The notes beneath the pieces were generated by a model. That model did not search any database. It saw only the letters and a program-made list of their open reading frames with translations, and had not been told where the DNA came from. A stretch of 64,000 nt of DNA from the NCBI GenBank assembly GCA_025558095.1, contig JAIVFI010000016.1, positions 677,508 to 741,507 on the forward strand, written 5' to 3'. Within the stretch, counting starts at the first letter, position 1. Each line of letters begins with the position of its first letter. Both the position numbers and the translations under genes were made by a program. Origin of the DNA: Hyaloraphidium curvatum. Its lineage: Eukaryota > Monoblepharomycota > Hyaloraphidiomycetes > Hyaloraphidiales > Hyaloraphidiaceae. Positions 1 to 10,767 of the stretch are shown piece by piece.

Positions 1-510
1 GGGGGAGAACGACGTGCGGGCGTGGAACGGGTGGCCGACGGTCTCGTCGAGGGAGGAGATGCGGGCCCATGCGGCGTCGGAGAGGCCAAAGAGGTGGTTC
101 ATCCAGCTCATGCATGCGTCGCGGGGGTCTCGGACGACGACGAGGTACTTGACGTCGTCGTAGAGCGGCACGCCTTCGGCGGGGGTGTGCGTCTTGACGA
201 ACCTCCGGTGCGCCTGCGATTCGACGGCCGCGATCGAGGCGCCCTCGGGCATCGTGTGCATGTCGAGCCACGGCGAGATCGCCATCACGTCGCGCGGGGA
301 CGGGTCCTGGAAGACCAGGAGGTCGACGATGCGCTGCGTCCAGGTGGTGCCGCTCTTGGGGTAGGTCGAGATGACGATATCGCCCTTGCGGGGCACGGAG
401 GCTTCCCAGCGCTTCGAGTCGGTGAGCCAGTCGAGGTAGTGCTTTGTGGCGGGGATGACGGGGAGGGGCGCGTTGCCGGCGGTCTGGGGGGCGGATTCCT
501 GCGAGGGCAT
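1..510 (-). CDS. Sulfotransferase, C-terminus cut by window edge
   Basis: The reading frame runs from an ATG at 510 down to base 1 without a stop, giving the first 170 residues. Residues 50-57 read YPKSGTTW, the 5'-phosphosulfate-binding loop of PAPS-dependent sulfotransferases, and residues 124-131 read VVVRDPRD, the start of the 3'-phosphate-binding motif. Family members are usually 260-330 residues, so about half is missing beyond the edge. It has no signal peptide, which fits a cytosolic enzyme that moves sulfate from PAPS to small hydroxylated or amine substrates; the substrate cannot be read from the sequence. The plus-strand frame over the same bases has no recognisable motif. It is divergent from the thioredoxin gene. 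Confidence 0.9.
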   Translation of the reverse strand, partial: MPSQESAPQTAGNAPLPVIPATKHYLDWLTDSKRWEASVPRKGDIVISTYPKSGTTWTQRIVDLLVFQDPSPRDVMAISPWLDMHTMPEGASIAAVESQAHRRFVKTHTPAEGVPLYDDVKYLVVVRDPRDACMSWMNHLFGLSDAAWARISSLDETVGHPFHARTSFSP

Positions 511-881
511 CTCGGGATGCCGGGCCTGTCAGCTGATAGATGATGCGGAGAGCAGATCTCGGTGTCGAAGAATGAAGGCGAGCACTGGAGGGCGAACTCG
601 CCTCATATACGCGCCAGGCATCGAGCTGTGCATGCGGGTCTGCATTCATCGCCGTGCGCCGGGCTGTTCCCGCAGAGCAGGCAATCTGCAAACGGGCGCA
701 TCCAGGCAGATGCTGAGCATGTGACGTAGCCGGGCCCCTGTTGTGTTCTCGCGAGTTTCGTCAGCTTAGGCCGCGAGAACTCTGAACCGCGGCAGCACGC
801 GACGCGACCGGCTCCACAAGCGGATCTCCCTGTCCCGCCCACTCCCGTCCCCTCACCGCGTCATCCCTCCGCGAAACCAAA
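511..881. promoter_or_regulatory. Divergent intergenic region, sulfotransferase/thioredoxin
   Basis: This 371-bp gap lies between two divergent start codons and must hold both promoters. The short overlapping frames on each strand look random. I see no recognisable motif beyond a CT-rich run just before the thioredoxin ATG. Confidence 0.5.
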
Positions 882-1443
882 ATGGGCGGCGACAACGTCA
901 AGGCGCTCGTGACCAAGGCCGACTTCGACGCCTTCATCCAGGCGAACCCCAAGGTGCGCTGCCCCGCCGCCCGCGCGGCCAACAGGCGGCCGCCGCCCCC
1001 GCCCCGCCGCCCGCCGCCCCCCGCCGGCCGGATCTCTGAGACGCGCGTGCCGCGGGCGCCGGCGGCCGCGGCCCCTGCGGGATGGGCATCGGACCCCGCT
1101 CACCGCCCGCCCCCGCAGGTCCTCGTCGACTTCTGGGCAACGTGGTGCGGCCCGTGCCGCGCCATCTCGCCGTACGTCGAGGAGCTCGCCGGCCCCAAGG
1201 GCGGCTACACAGGCACGATCGTCTTTGCCAAGGTCGACGTGGACGAGAACGAGGAGGCCGCGGGCGAGGCCGGCATCTCGGCCATGCCCACCTTCCAGAC
1301 CTACCACGTGGGCGATGTCGGGCTCCTGGCCTTGCGGGTTGCGCTGACGCGGTCCGGTGCAGAAAGGGAAGAAGGTCGGCGAGGTCATCGGCGCCAGCAA
1401 GGAAAAGGTCAAGGCGCTCGCCGACGCACTGGTCAAGCTCTAG
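882..1443 (+). CDS. Thioredoxin
   Basis: Exons 882-953, 1119-1307 and 1363-1443 join in phase 0 into 113 residues. The active site WCGPC is at residues 33-37 (redox cysteines 34 and 37), followed by the conserved cis-proline motif AMPTFQ. Length and motif order match cytosolic thioredoxins, which reduce protein disulfides using thioredoxin reductase. There is no targeting peptide. The 165-bp first intron is very GC-rich and one of the longest in the window; its donor is GTGCGC and the second is GTGGGC. The gene ends 62 bp before the stop of the converging LACTB2-like gene. Confidence 0.95.
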
Positions 1444-1505
1444 GCGCCCGTGCCGTGTGCCGGAAGAGGCCAATTTATTCGTAGTTGCGCGTCGGTGCCG
1501 GCCCG

Positions 1506-2591
1506 TCACGAGATCACCTCCCACGACGACCCGTCGACGTCGTCTTCGCCCGCCCCGGGCCCTCCGGCCTTTCCGCCCGCCGGTGCCGCCCCGCCCTTGC
1601 CCATCTCCCTGTCCTTTTTCTCCCGGTCCTTGATCAGCCCCATCACCTGCACCATGTTGAGCCCACCGGGCCCAAACACCTTTTCCGGGTCCTTCCCCGC
1701 GGGCGCGTGCCTCACCACCGCCCCCCTCTCGCCCAGCTCCGCCAGGTGCACCCTCACGGCCCCGCGCACCGCGTCCCCCTCGATCCCGAGCTTCTTCGCC
1801 ACGGCATCCACGACCGTCCGCGTGGGAACGAGCTTCCCGGCGCCCTGCGCCTTGATCGCCGCGACCACCGCCCTCCCCAGCGCCTCGTGCGCCTCGAGCG
1901 CGCGTTCGAGGACCGTCGCGGGGCCCTCGTGCGGCAGCACGGGGGTGCCGTGCAGGGGGAGGAGGAAGTAAGGGAAGAGCTGCAGGAGGGAAGCGAGGGT
2001 CGCGGCGTGGCCGCGGGCGGTGGAGAGGGAAAGAGCGGACAGGGAGAGGGCGGGGAGGTCGGCGAAATCGGGGGGCAGGGGCCGGGAGAATGCGGCATCG
2101 CCGGAGAAGAGGGCGCCCTCGGATTCGAGGAAGAAGGCGAAGCCGTCGTCGTGCGCGCCCGGGGCGGCGAGGCACCGCACCCGCTCCCCTCCCACCTCCA
2201 CCTTCGTCCCATCCTCGAGCTTCTCCTCGCCCCTGCCCGCGGGCCGTCCCCTGCGCACCGTCGCACGGGGGAACTCCCGGAGCAGCGCCGCCAGGCCCCC
2301 CGCCGAGTCCGGGCCGCCCGTCAGCAGCACCCCCTGCAGCTCGCCCTCCCCCACGGCCTCCCTGACGGCGGCGGACAGCGGCGGCGGGCCGACGACGTAC
2401 GGCCCCGTGTCGATGAGCAGGTGCGGCCGCGGGCCGGGGGCGGGCGGGTGCACGAGGTACGCGTTGGAGGAGGGGAGGGCGAGGCGGGTGATGCGGGGGG
2501 TGAGGGGGCGGAGGAGCGTGGAGAGGCGGCGCAAATGAGGAGAGAGGGGTGGCGCCAAGCCGAGAAGCGGCGGAGTTTGGAGGAGGAGCAT
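1506..2591 (-). CDS. LACTB2-like metallo-beta-lactamase, metal site degenerate
   Basis: This single exon encodes 361 residues from the ATG at 2591. The frame stays open upstream to 2723, but that extension is low complexity. The order follows LACTB2: an N-terminal strand ending NAYLVH, LLIDTG near residue 58, then the place where THxHxDH should be, PGAHDDG near 144, LFSGDAAF near 161, PLHGTPV, and a C-terminal winged-helix region. The key motif is replaced by TGGPDSAGG at residues 91-99, so its metal-binding histidines are absent; D95 remains. LACTB2 is a zinc-dependent single-strand endoribonuclease. By inference this copy is catalytically dead or weak. It faces thioredoxin tail to tail. Confidence 0.8.
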   Translation of the reverse strand: MLLLQTPPLLGLAPPLSPHLRRLSTLLRPLTPRITRLALPSSNAYLVHPPAPGPRPHLLIDTGPYVVGPPPLSAAVREAVGEGELQGVLLTGGPDSAGGLAALLREFPRATVRRGRPAGRGEEKLEDGTKVEVGGERVRCLAAPGAHDDGFAFFLESEGALFSGDAAFSRPLPPDFADLPALSLSALSLSTARGHAATLASLLQLFPYFLLPLHGTPVLPHEGPATVLERALEAHEALGRAVVAAIKAQGAGKLVPTRTVVDAVAKKLGIEGDAVRGAVRVHLAELGERGAVVRHAPAGKDPEKVFGPGGLNMVQVMGLIKDREKKDREMGKGGAAPAGGKAGGPGAGEDDVDGSSWEVIS

Positions 2592-3147
2592 CGGGAATGG
2601 GGGTTCGAGGGGAGGGAAGGCGGGGCGAGATCCGAGTGCGCCCCGGGGCGTTCGCTCTGCTCCGAAAGAGCAATCGCCCTTCCGCCGCCCGGAGTCTATC
2701 TTGAAGCACAATTGCCGGTTCAATTGGAGGTTGACGGTCCCATATCTCGCGCAGAAAGGGCGGGCTCGCCGTTTCAGGATCGCGCTTGCGATGGTCTCAG
2801 AGGCACACCCGTCCGTTTAGTTGTCCCTGGGCGCCCCTGGCGCCGCGGATGGCGAGCGCCCCGCGTTTCGAGCGCATTCACGTTGCCGGATAACTGCGCG
2901 GTCACGCCGCGCCGTCGGAGGCGGGACTCGACGGAGGGGGACGGCGGCCGCGGGTCCCCGCGTCCCTCCGGAGCCGCGCGGCAGTCTACGCATTCACGCC
3001 GGCGGCGCGCCGACTGCCCGCTCTGCTCCACTGGGACATTTGAATCTTTGGCCGGGCGGCTGCCTCGCTGCTCCGGGGCCGCTTTAGGAGGACATAAGCG
3101 CGTCGGCGCGGCCGCTGGCCTTGATTCCCTCGACCCAAACATCGAAC
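2592..3147. promoter_or_regulatory. Divergent intergenic region
   Basis: These 556 bp separate the start codons of the LACTB2-like gene (minus) and the Ser/Pro-rich gene (plus). Frames crossing it are Arg/Pro-rich shadows. I see no RNA gene or repeat. Confidence 0.45.
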
Positions 3148-5112
3148 ATGCTGCCGACGGCCCCCATGCTGCCGACGGCGCCCGCAGGCGACGTGCCGCG
3201 CACCTCGTCGGCGCCGCCGACCGCCATGCCGCCGATCGCCGCCGCCGCCGCGACGCCCTCGCCGCTCTTCTCGGCGTGGCGCGACGGCCCGGCCTGGCGC
3301 GAGGGCTCGGCGCCCATGGCCGTCGACGGCTCCGCCGTCTCGTCGCCCGGCCTCTTCTACTTCGACGACCCGCGCGACGAGTCGGGCTCCGACTCGGAGA
3401 TGGAGGACGACGCGTCGGCATCGGACTCGTCGCGGCGCATGAGCGGCGTCGTGCGCGGGGACAGGCGCCCCTCGCGGCCCGCGGCATTCTTCTCCGTGCC
3501 GGGCGGCGCGCAGGGCGTGCAGCCGATCGCCGCCGGCGCGCCCGGCAACTCGGACGACAGGCTGGTCGGCTCGCCGTACCGCGGCAACGGCATCGTGCTC
3601 GGCTCGCCGGGGAGGTTCCAGGCGCCCAACCCGAACCACTGGGCCCGCATGCACGTGGTGCCACTCACCGAGGGGTTCAACCCGCGGAGATCGTTCTCGT
3701 TCTCGGGCGAGATGGCCGAGGGCGCGCGGCGCGAGAGGTCCGCCTCGGTCGGCGAGCCGGGCAACTCGCAGTCCAACAACTCGGCCGGCAGCGGCGGCAC
3801 CCCCACCCCCCCGCTGCAGCCTCCCGCCGGCAGCGGCGGCCCGCACACACCCTCGCACACGCGCAGCAAATCCATGTCGCACACCCAGCCCGGCTACCAG
3901 GCCCCCGACCTGCCCGTGCACCCCGCGCTCTCGGCCTCGGCAATCACCCCGCACCCGCGCAAGAACCGCATCTCGGCGCTGCTCCACGAGGACACGCAGG
4001 AGCACGAGATCGAGCACGAGAGGGGGGTCACCTGGCTGCTCAAGCGGCAGCTCGGGATGCTCGGCATGGGCGGGCCCGCCGAGGCGCCGCAGCTCTCGCC
4101 GCACCCGGCCGTCAAGACCCCCGCGCGGCGGGCATCTTCCGTGCGCGAGCCGCGGATGGAGTTCATCCCCCTCGCCCCGCCGACCTCGGACTCGGTCGAT
4201 GACGGCGCATCCGAGACGGCCCCCTCGACCGCCGGCCGCTCGGACCCCTCGCTCCCCTTCCCCCTCCCCCCGGCCCACGCCGAGCCCGAAGACCTCGACG
4301 ACGCCGACACGGCGTCGATGCGGTCCGCGTCGGCGTCGCAGGAACCGCTCACCCCGCGGTCGGACCGCGAGCTCGAACCGCTGGCGGCGGTGCGGGGAAC
4401 GAGGAGGAGGGAGAGCTTCCTGGTGGACGAGGAGGAGCTGCTCGAGGCGCACGCCTTTTCGCCCACGCACCAGGCGTTTTCGCTGCGCATGTCGCCGATC
4501 CCCAACTCGCAGCTCAAGATGCCGCTCAACTACGTGTCCAAGACGTCCAAGCTCAATCCCGAGAACAATGTGGGCGCCCCCCCGCCGCCCCGGACCTTTC
4601 GATCCCGCTGACGTCCGCCCCAGTTCCTGCAGCGCCAGACCTCGGTCTTTGCCATGCCCCTCTCCGAGCCCTCCTCCTCGGCCCTCTTCACCGGCCCCGA
4701 ACCCGTCTCCCCCGCCCTCCCCAACCCGTACTTTGCCCGCGTCATGGAATCCTCCACCGGCCCCGGCAAGCGCAAGCGCGCCGCCTCCCAATCCACCGAG
4801 AACGGCGAGCCCGAGCCCGGCGGGCGGCGGTACGAGCCCTACGCCAAGCGGCACCACCGCAGCCTCTCGGGGTCGTGGGACCGCATGGGGTCCCCCGGCG
4901 GCAGCCCCTCCCAGGCGAACGCGCAGCCGCTGCGGGAGATGCCGCCCCCGGAGCCCGGGCCGCCCTCGGCGGGGGTCAGCAGCCCACGGCTGATACCGCA
5001 GGTCACGACCTCGGGGGGCTTCACGGGGGCGATGCTCAACCTGACCGAGGCGCAGGAGCTGGCGAGCAGGTGGAGCATCGGGGGGAAGGAGAAAGGGATG
5101 ATGGAGGAATGA
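3148..5112 (+). CDS. Ser/Pro-rich, probably nuclear protein of unknown function
   Basis: Exons 3148-4569 and 4624-5112 join in phase 0 across a 54-bp GTGGGC...CAG intron into 636 residues. I do not recognise a catalytic domain. The protein is rich in Ser, Pro, Gly and acidic patches and carries many S/T-P sites, several followed by basic residues, as in cyclin-dependent or MAP kinase substrates. A basic stretch (KRKRAAS, then YAKRHHRS) near residue 540 could be a nuclear localisation signal. The best ordered-looking block is the splice region, with SPIPNSQLKMPLNYVSKTSK before it and FLQRQTSVFAMPLSEPSS after it. A phospho-regulated cell-cycle or signalling regulator is possible but unproven. 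The ATG at 3148 is the first in frame. Confidence 0.7.
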
Positions 5113-5717
5113 TGCGTGCAGCGGTAACGGCGGTTGGGGGGCGGTTGTCGCCTTGCGGTCGGGCTTTCGTTGCTGCGGGGCGGGTCGGGTTGCCGTGGGT
5201 GATGTGCTGGGTGCTTGGTTTCGCGGCGTGTCGTTTTCATCATGATCCTGAGCGATCCGCACGGCTTCGGTGGAGGCGTTCCGTCCGGGAATTGTTTGGT
5301 CGGGATTCGGGTCAAACCCCGCCGGATGGGGCACGGGGAACTTGTGGTCAACCTGCAATCCGACGCACCATGATCGGGTGGCGTCAGAGCACTTGTCCGT
5401 GCGGACGGCAGCCGTCCGACAAGGTGCCAGCATTGCTTCGACGCTCCGATCGGTACATTCGTCACCGAGTGAGCCTCTTCGTCCCCGGACGCAGGTCAAA
5501 CGTGCCGCCAAGCCGGATGTCGGCAGCCCGCACGTTGATGCCCCTGGAATGACGCCCTTGCAGTCCCGACAGATATTCCGAAGATAGGTGATGGGTGCGG
5601 AGGGATTGTCGCGATGCTGTGTCCCCGATCGGTTGGCTGGGGTGCGGCAACCGGCCGGAGCCGGCCGCGCTAAAGCCGCCCAGGGTCTCTAACCTTCCAC
5701 GCCAGGGGACCACCGCC
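5113..5717. other. Intergenic region, 605 bp
   Basis: This lies between the stop of the Ser/Pro-rich gene and the start of the FAS1 gene and should contain a 3' end and a promoter. It is less GC-rich than the flanking exons. No frame shows a family motif. Confidence 0.4.
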
Positions 5718-7251
5718 ATGGCCCGTGCCATGGCCGCCGTCGCCGCGTCCGTGCTGCTCCTCGCCGCCTCGGCCTCGGCGCTCAACACGCTCGACACGGT
5801 CGCAGCCATCGCCACCGGTAGGCCCATCCCCCGGCCGCGGATGGACCCGCTCATCGGCGCTTCACAGGGTCGCAGAGCAAGCCGTACTCGCTGGCCACGC
5901 TCAATGCCGCGCTGCAGATCCTGCCGGCCATCCGTTCAGTGCGTGTGCGTCCTTCATCGCCCCGCGACGGGGCCAACGTGCTTTTCCCCTCGATCCATCA
6001 GCTCCTGGCCGGCAACGTCACCTTCTTCGCGCCGACTGACGAAGCCTTCGCGGCCCTCGCGCAGTTCTACGCGGACCGGCCGCCCGCCGTGCCCGAAATC
6101 GACCTCGCCTCCCCCGACGTCGGGCGGGCCATCCTGCGCTTCCACATCTACGATCCGTTCGACAACTACACAGCCATCGTCCCGTCCAAGCTGGAAGCCG
6201 GCGAATCCCAAGGGCTCACGTCTCTGAACCCGCAGGTCGCGGGGCTCTGGTGGCGGAACAACAGCGGCATCGCCGACCTCACGTACAGTGGGTTCGGCAG
6301 AGCGCCGCGGCACAAGCGCCTCTTTAATCACGGGATCAGCTTCGCCAAATGTCTATTTCCCCCAGGTCTACCCTCTGGAGACCATTCGCACCGATTCGGG
6401 TCTCCTCATCCCCGTTGGAAGCGTCATGGTGCCGCCTTACTGCGCGGACACGTCGTTCCAGTACGACACTTCGATAACAGAGTCGTTCCGCATGGCGCTC
6501 GAGAGGACCGGGCTCATGGCCCAGGTAGAAGCCCTGGACGAGGTGACCATGTTCGTGACACCAAAGCGTGAACCCGTTGTGTGGTGCACTTATCGAACGC
6601 CCCCTCAGTTTCGTACCCAGTAACCAAGTGTTCTCGGATCTCGCCCAGGCGGGCAACGACTTTGAAGCCCTCCCGTTGGACCAGCAGACTGCCATTCTCC
6701 GCGACCACATCGTCCCCGGCGAGCGGAGGTACCTCTCGTCCGCCGCCAACGGCACCCTCACCGCGCTCTCGGGGGCCCAGATCCCCGTTGTGGTCTCCAC
6801 GAACGGTACCGTCACGGTCGGTGGCGCACTCGTGCAGCCCAGCGACCGGATGCCCGACTACCTGATATGCAACGGCGTGGTCAGTGATTCCAGAAGGCTT
6901 TTGTCGATCACCTGTACTCACCCAGTCTGGCAGTACCATGTGGTCGATGGCGTCGTCCGCGCCGGCGAAGGACCCTCGGGAACGACCGCGAGCGGAACGG
7001 TGCCGGCCACAAGCGCCACTTCTGCGATCAGCACGAGGCCCACCACCGCCGCAACGACGGCAGCAACGTCCGCGGCTTCCACCGTAACCAGCGCCTCCAC
7101 CTCGGCCACGACTAGCGCCTCAGCCTCGGTCGCCACGAGCACCTCTGCCCAGGTGACCACGAGCCGGCCCGCCTCGGCGATCGGCAGGACGGTCGGGCTG
7201 GAGGCCGCACTCGCGGTGGCGGCTGCCGGCGTCGCGGCCCTGCTGCTCTGA
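5718..7251 (+). CDS. GPI-anchored fasciclin (FAS1) domain surface protein
   Basis: Exons 5718-5817, 5868-5938, 6002-6287, 6340-6550, 6609-6883 and 6926-7251 give 422 residues; all phases agree. Residues 1-22 are an Ala/Leu signal peptide. Two FAS1 modules follow: the first with SLATLNAALQ and NVTFFAPTDEAFAAL, the second with VTIFVPSNQVFSDL and a closing YHVVDGVV. A Ser/Thr/Ala-rich stalk leads to a C-terminal hydrophobic tail after a small-residue site, the usual GPI-addition signal. FAS1 proteins act in cell-surface adhesion. The second intron (5939-6001) and last intron (6884-6925, 42 bp) are in frame and less certain than the other three; donors vary (GTAGGC, GTGCGT, GTGGGT, GTTCGT, GTGATT). 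Confidence 0.85.
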
Positions 7252-7985
7252 TTCCTAGGACTGTGCTAGCAGAGACCTATTCTTACTAGATCAGAGACCT
7301 ATCCTGTACAACCATTTATTCGAAGTGTTGCTTCGTTGGGCTTTCATCCTGGTTCTGGGGACCAAATGCCCATGGTGCGATCTCATTGTGTGGGGCGATG
7401 TGCAGGAACTTGACCGTTCGCGGCTGCTGAAGTGCTCTGTGACAGACCCAGACCCGGGAGTAGTCTGGGTTGTCCGCCGTGAGGCGAAAGGAAAAGAGGC
7501 CAACGAAGTGTAGTGGTGCCTTCATGAGGCGCAGCCGTGCCTGAGCATATACATCGGCGCCTACGGATCAGCTACCCAAGATCGTCCCCCGAAGCTCACC
7601 CCCAAGTCCCGATCCACGAGTCCATGCCCGCGTCCGGATCCTCAGGGAGATTCAATCCCCGTGATGACGTGTACGGGCAGATCGGGTCTGGGTCTGCCAC
7701 AGCTCGAAGAAGGAAAGTTGAAAATTGATTCTGTGAATAGAGCTCGCCTCCACTTCACGCGGATGGCGGGTTTGGGCGCGTCCTCGTTGAGTAGACGCGA
7801 GGAAGTCGACGCGATGCCTCTGGACTCGTTCTGATCCCAGAGAAATCTCAAGGACCACCAAGACATGGTACTTCCCGACGACCACAAAGACCTTCGATCG
7901 ATCTATTCTAGCCGATTATGCCTCGCACCTTTAGATAGTCTCACGCAAAAAGCGTTCCAATTTAGACTAACCTGAGGTATGATCT
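7252..7985. other. Intergenic region between convergent genes, 734 bp
   Basis: This AT-richer stretch separates the 3' ends of the FAS1 gene and the CFEM-like gene. The 10-mer AGAGACCTAT occurs twice, at 7271 and 7293. Small ORFs here show no protein-like composition, and I see no RNA gene. Confidence 0.4.
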
Positions 7986-8823
7986 CTAGAGCGCCACGAC
8001 GGCGGCCACAAAAGCACCAGCGAGCGCCGCGGCGGGCACGGCGAGCTTGCCGGCCGAGGCGGGGCGGGAGGCCGGGGTAGCAGTGGCGATCGTCGCCGGA
8101 GCGGAGGCGCTCGTCGTTGGAGCAGAGGCGCTGGTCGTCGGGGCGGCGGCAGTCGTCGCGGCACTGGTTGCGGCGGCCGTTGTGGTGCGGAAAGCAGTGG
8201 TCGAGGTTGTGTCGTCGTCCACGACGGTGGGGGAAGCTTCGGCGGTCGCCGTGGTTTCGGATGGGGCCCTGCGCCATCACGGATCAGCGATCCAACGAGC
8301 GGCGTACCCCGTAATGGACTCACATGGTAGGAGAGGCAGAAGAGGCAGTGGCGACGTCGCCGCAGGAAGCGGTTCCGGTCAGGGTGACCTTGGGGAGCAG
8401 GTCTGGGCTCTGGGACGCGATCGTGCAGGCCTCTTGGAACGAGCCCCCGAGCTCGTCGACGTCGCTTGGGGAGAGATCGATCTCACCGGAAGCAGCGCAC
8501 TCTCTCAGGCAGGTGATGTAGCCGCCGGTGTTGGGGCACACGCAGTTGATCATGTTCTGCGCGGATCTGTCAGCGCCGACCGCACGAAGGAAGCTTCCCG
8601 CACTCACGCCGGCAGTATCGAACACGTTGTTATCTATGTACCGCTGCGAGCATGTAAAGATGCCGCCGCACGACGCGATGCCGACGCAGGTCGTTCCGCA
8701 CGGGTTCACGTTCTGACGCTTCGCGAGCACGGGGTGCTTGTCGAGCCCCACGGCGACGATGGGATTCCACGCCTCGGCGGTGGAGAGGAGGGCGGCGACG
8801 ACGGCAAGAATGGCGAGTTTCAT
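7986..8823 (-). CDS. CFEM-like cysteine-rich GPI-anchored secreted protein
   Basis: Exons 8324-8823 and 7986-8268 join in phase 2 across a GTGAGT...CAG intron into 260 residues. Residues 1-19 form a signal peptide. The mature part has eight or nine cysteines ending in a block with NCVC, CLREC and a last Cys about 25 residues on, which resembles the second half of a CFEM domain, although the strict spacing is not met. The second exon is a Thr/Ser/Ala stalk followed by a hydrophobic tail typical of GPI anchoring. CFEM proteins bind haem or take part in wall and host contact; here only a secreted, wall-linked location is safe to infer. Confidence 0.75.
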
Positions 8824-9389
8824 CGTGCGGTCTAGTCGGCCCGAGAAGGTCAGCGAAGTGCGCGGGGGAAAGTCCGCACCGGCGAATCCCGTCCGCTGGC
8901 CGTGGACGCAACTATCGCGAATCGGTCCCATCGCGGCCCAAGGACCCGGAGGCCAGCGGCGCGCACTCACTTGTGCCTTTACGGGTCGTCGAAGTGCCGC
9001 TCCGTTCGCTCAGGACGTGCCTTTTATTGGCCGGTTGCAAGAAGGCTGTGCCGGCGACCCGCTGTGCAAGCCGCAGCCTCACTCCCCCGCGGAACCAGCA
9101 AAAATGCAAAAAAGGGCAAGAGAAGCCTTACGGTGGCTACATCACAGCCAATCACAAGCAACACAAGCACGGAACTTCATTCTTCTCGCTTGGGTGTGGT
9201 CCAGCGGCTTGTCATTCAGCGCCGAACTCGCGGGACCATTGTACGCGGCCAAGGGGAGCGATTCGTCCATTGCCCTCAAGAGCTCGAGGAGGAGTGATCA
9301 TCTGGGGACGTACGATGAAAGAGGACGGACGCAGGGGATTGATGAGCTTCGATTTGATCTATTGGTCCGCCCATCGGTTGCCACAGCGC
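8824..9389. other. Intergenic region, 566 bp
   Basis: This lies between the start of the CFEM-like gene and the stop of the short-chain dehydrogenase gene, so it should hold the CFEM-like promoter. Frames that cross it are antisense to, or run into, neighbouring exons. I see no motif to report. Confidence 0.4.
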
Positions 9390-10223
9390 CTACTGAGCCG
9401 TCCACGCCCCGTCCATCGTCACCGAGCTCCCCGTCATGTTGTCCGCCGCCGGCGAGCACAGGAACACGACCATCGCCCCGACCTGCTCGGGGGTCGTGAA
9501 CGTCTGCGACGGGTGCTTCTCCGAGACCAGCTCGAGGGCCGCCTGCTCAACCGGAATGCCCTTGGCCGCCGCCCGCGCGTCGATCTGCTTCTGCACCAGC
9601 GGGGTGAGCACCCAGCCGGGGCACACGGCGTTGGAAGTGACGCCACTGCCGGCCGTTTCCAGCGCGATGACCTTGGTCAGGCCGATGAGTCCGTGCTTGG
9701 CCGCGACGTACGCCGATTTTTCGGCGGACGCGACCAGGCCGTGGGTAGACGCGATGTTGATGATGCGGCCCCACTTTCGGGCCTTCATTCCCGGCAGAGC
9801 GGCCCGGGAAGTGTGGAACGCCGACGACAGGTTTATCGCGAGCACGGCGTTCCATTTGTCCACGGGAAACGACTCGACAGGAGCCACGTGCTGGATTCCC
9901 GCACAGTTGACGAGGATGTCGCACTTTCCCAGCCGCGCCTCGGTGTCCTTGACCAGGTCCGCGCAGGACTCGCCGTCCGACATGTCAGCGGGATTGTACT
10001 CGACGCGCACTCCGCGCGACTCCAGCTCGGCACGGAACGCCTCGATCTCGTTGCGGTCGCCGAAGCCGTTGAGCATAACGTGGGCGCCTTCTGCCGCGAG
10101 CGCCCGTGCTATTCCGTGGCCGATGCCTCCTGTGCTCCCACTGACGCACGCGACGCGCCCTTTGAGGCTCATCGCGGCGGCCGTGCTGCTGAAGCGGCGC
10201 AGAAAGCGTGGGCCGGCTGGCAT
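9390..10223 (-). CDS. D-3-hydroxybutyrate dehydrogenase (short-chain dehydrogenase)
   Basis: This intronless gene encodes 277 residues. The cofactor loop GSTGGIGHG is at 29-37, NCAG at 106-109, the catalytic Ser at 159, and Tyr172 and Lys176 in the YxxxK motif. The tail with GAMVVFLCS and MTGSSVTMDG is typical of bacterial BdhA enzymes, which interconvert D-3-hydroxybutyrate and acetoacetate with NAD. The first 17 residues (Arg, Ser, Ala; no acid) look like a mitochondrial leader added to a bacterial-type core that would start at Met18. The absence of introns among intron-rich neighbours fits transfer from bacteria, but this is only inference. The gene is divergent from the ion-channel gene. 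Confidence 0.9.
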   Translation of the reverse strand: MPAGPRFLRRFSSTAAAMSLKGRVACVSGSTGGIGHGIARALAAEGAHVMLNGFGDRNEIEAFRAELESRGVRVEYNPADMSDGESCADLVKDTEARLGKCDILVNCAGIQHVAPVESFPVDKWNAVLAINLSSAFHTSRAALPGMKARKWGRIINIASTHGLVASAEKSAYVAAKHGLIGLTKVIALETAGSGVTSNAVCPGWVLTPLVQKQIDARAAAKGIPVEQAALELVSEKHPSQTFTTPEQVGAMVVFLCSPAADNMTGSSVTMDGAWTAQ

Positions 10224-10767
10224 AAGCGGGCGCAGGGCCCGGACAAGCCAAGGGGGACAGCTGATGGGGGACGGCGAGGCGTAAGGCGTCGGTTTGTTTA
10301 CTCGGTCGCAAGGACACTTTGAACCTGACAGGAAACCCGCGACAGGCTAAAATGGACATCAACGTGGAGTCAAATGACAGTTCAAGCTAGGAAGAGAAGA
10401 GTAGCTCCCATCCAAGTGCTTCGAGATCTAGTCGAGGGGGCATGAGAGCCTACGATCCTGCGTAACGGCCGGACTGATCGGGTATGGCCGTGTTCGCTCG
10501 GGCATTGTCCGAGGTGGCAAGACTTAGCTGTCCCGAGGGTCATCTTGCGGATGGACGGGCAATCGGCCTTTTCGAATGAGGACTCAGCGACTGGGGCGGG
10601 GTCGTCGGGCGTTAGAAGGGACCGACTAGAGGCGCACCGCCCCGCCTATTGCCGACACCCGTCACCCGCTCCCCCCACCCGTCGCAATGGAGCTGCGGCG
10701 GAACGGACCGACTGCGCCCCGCCCCGCCTGTGGCCGACGCTCGTCAGCCCGCTCGCCCGCCGTCGCG
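10224..10767. promoter_or_regulatory. Divergent intergenic region, dehydrogenase/ion channel
   Basis: These 544 bp separate two divergent starts. The middle is AT-richer. The frame upstream of the channel start stays open from an ATG at 10687, but the added residues are Arg/Pro-rich and would bury the signal peptide. I see no defined element. Confidence 0.4.

Noticed and set aside
934-2709. Minus-strand frame of 591 codons
   Set aside because: Low-complexity Arg/Pro shadow overlapping thioredoxin and the LACTB2-like gene.
1485-4202. Plus-strand frame of 905 codons
   Set aside because: It spans two real genes on opposite strands and an intergenic region; composition is Arg/His/Gly-rich with no motif.
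2986-5511. Minus-strand frame of 841 codons
   Set aside because: Arg/Pro/Gly-rich shadow of the Ser/Pro-rich gene; long stop-free frames are expected at this GC content.
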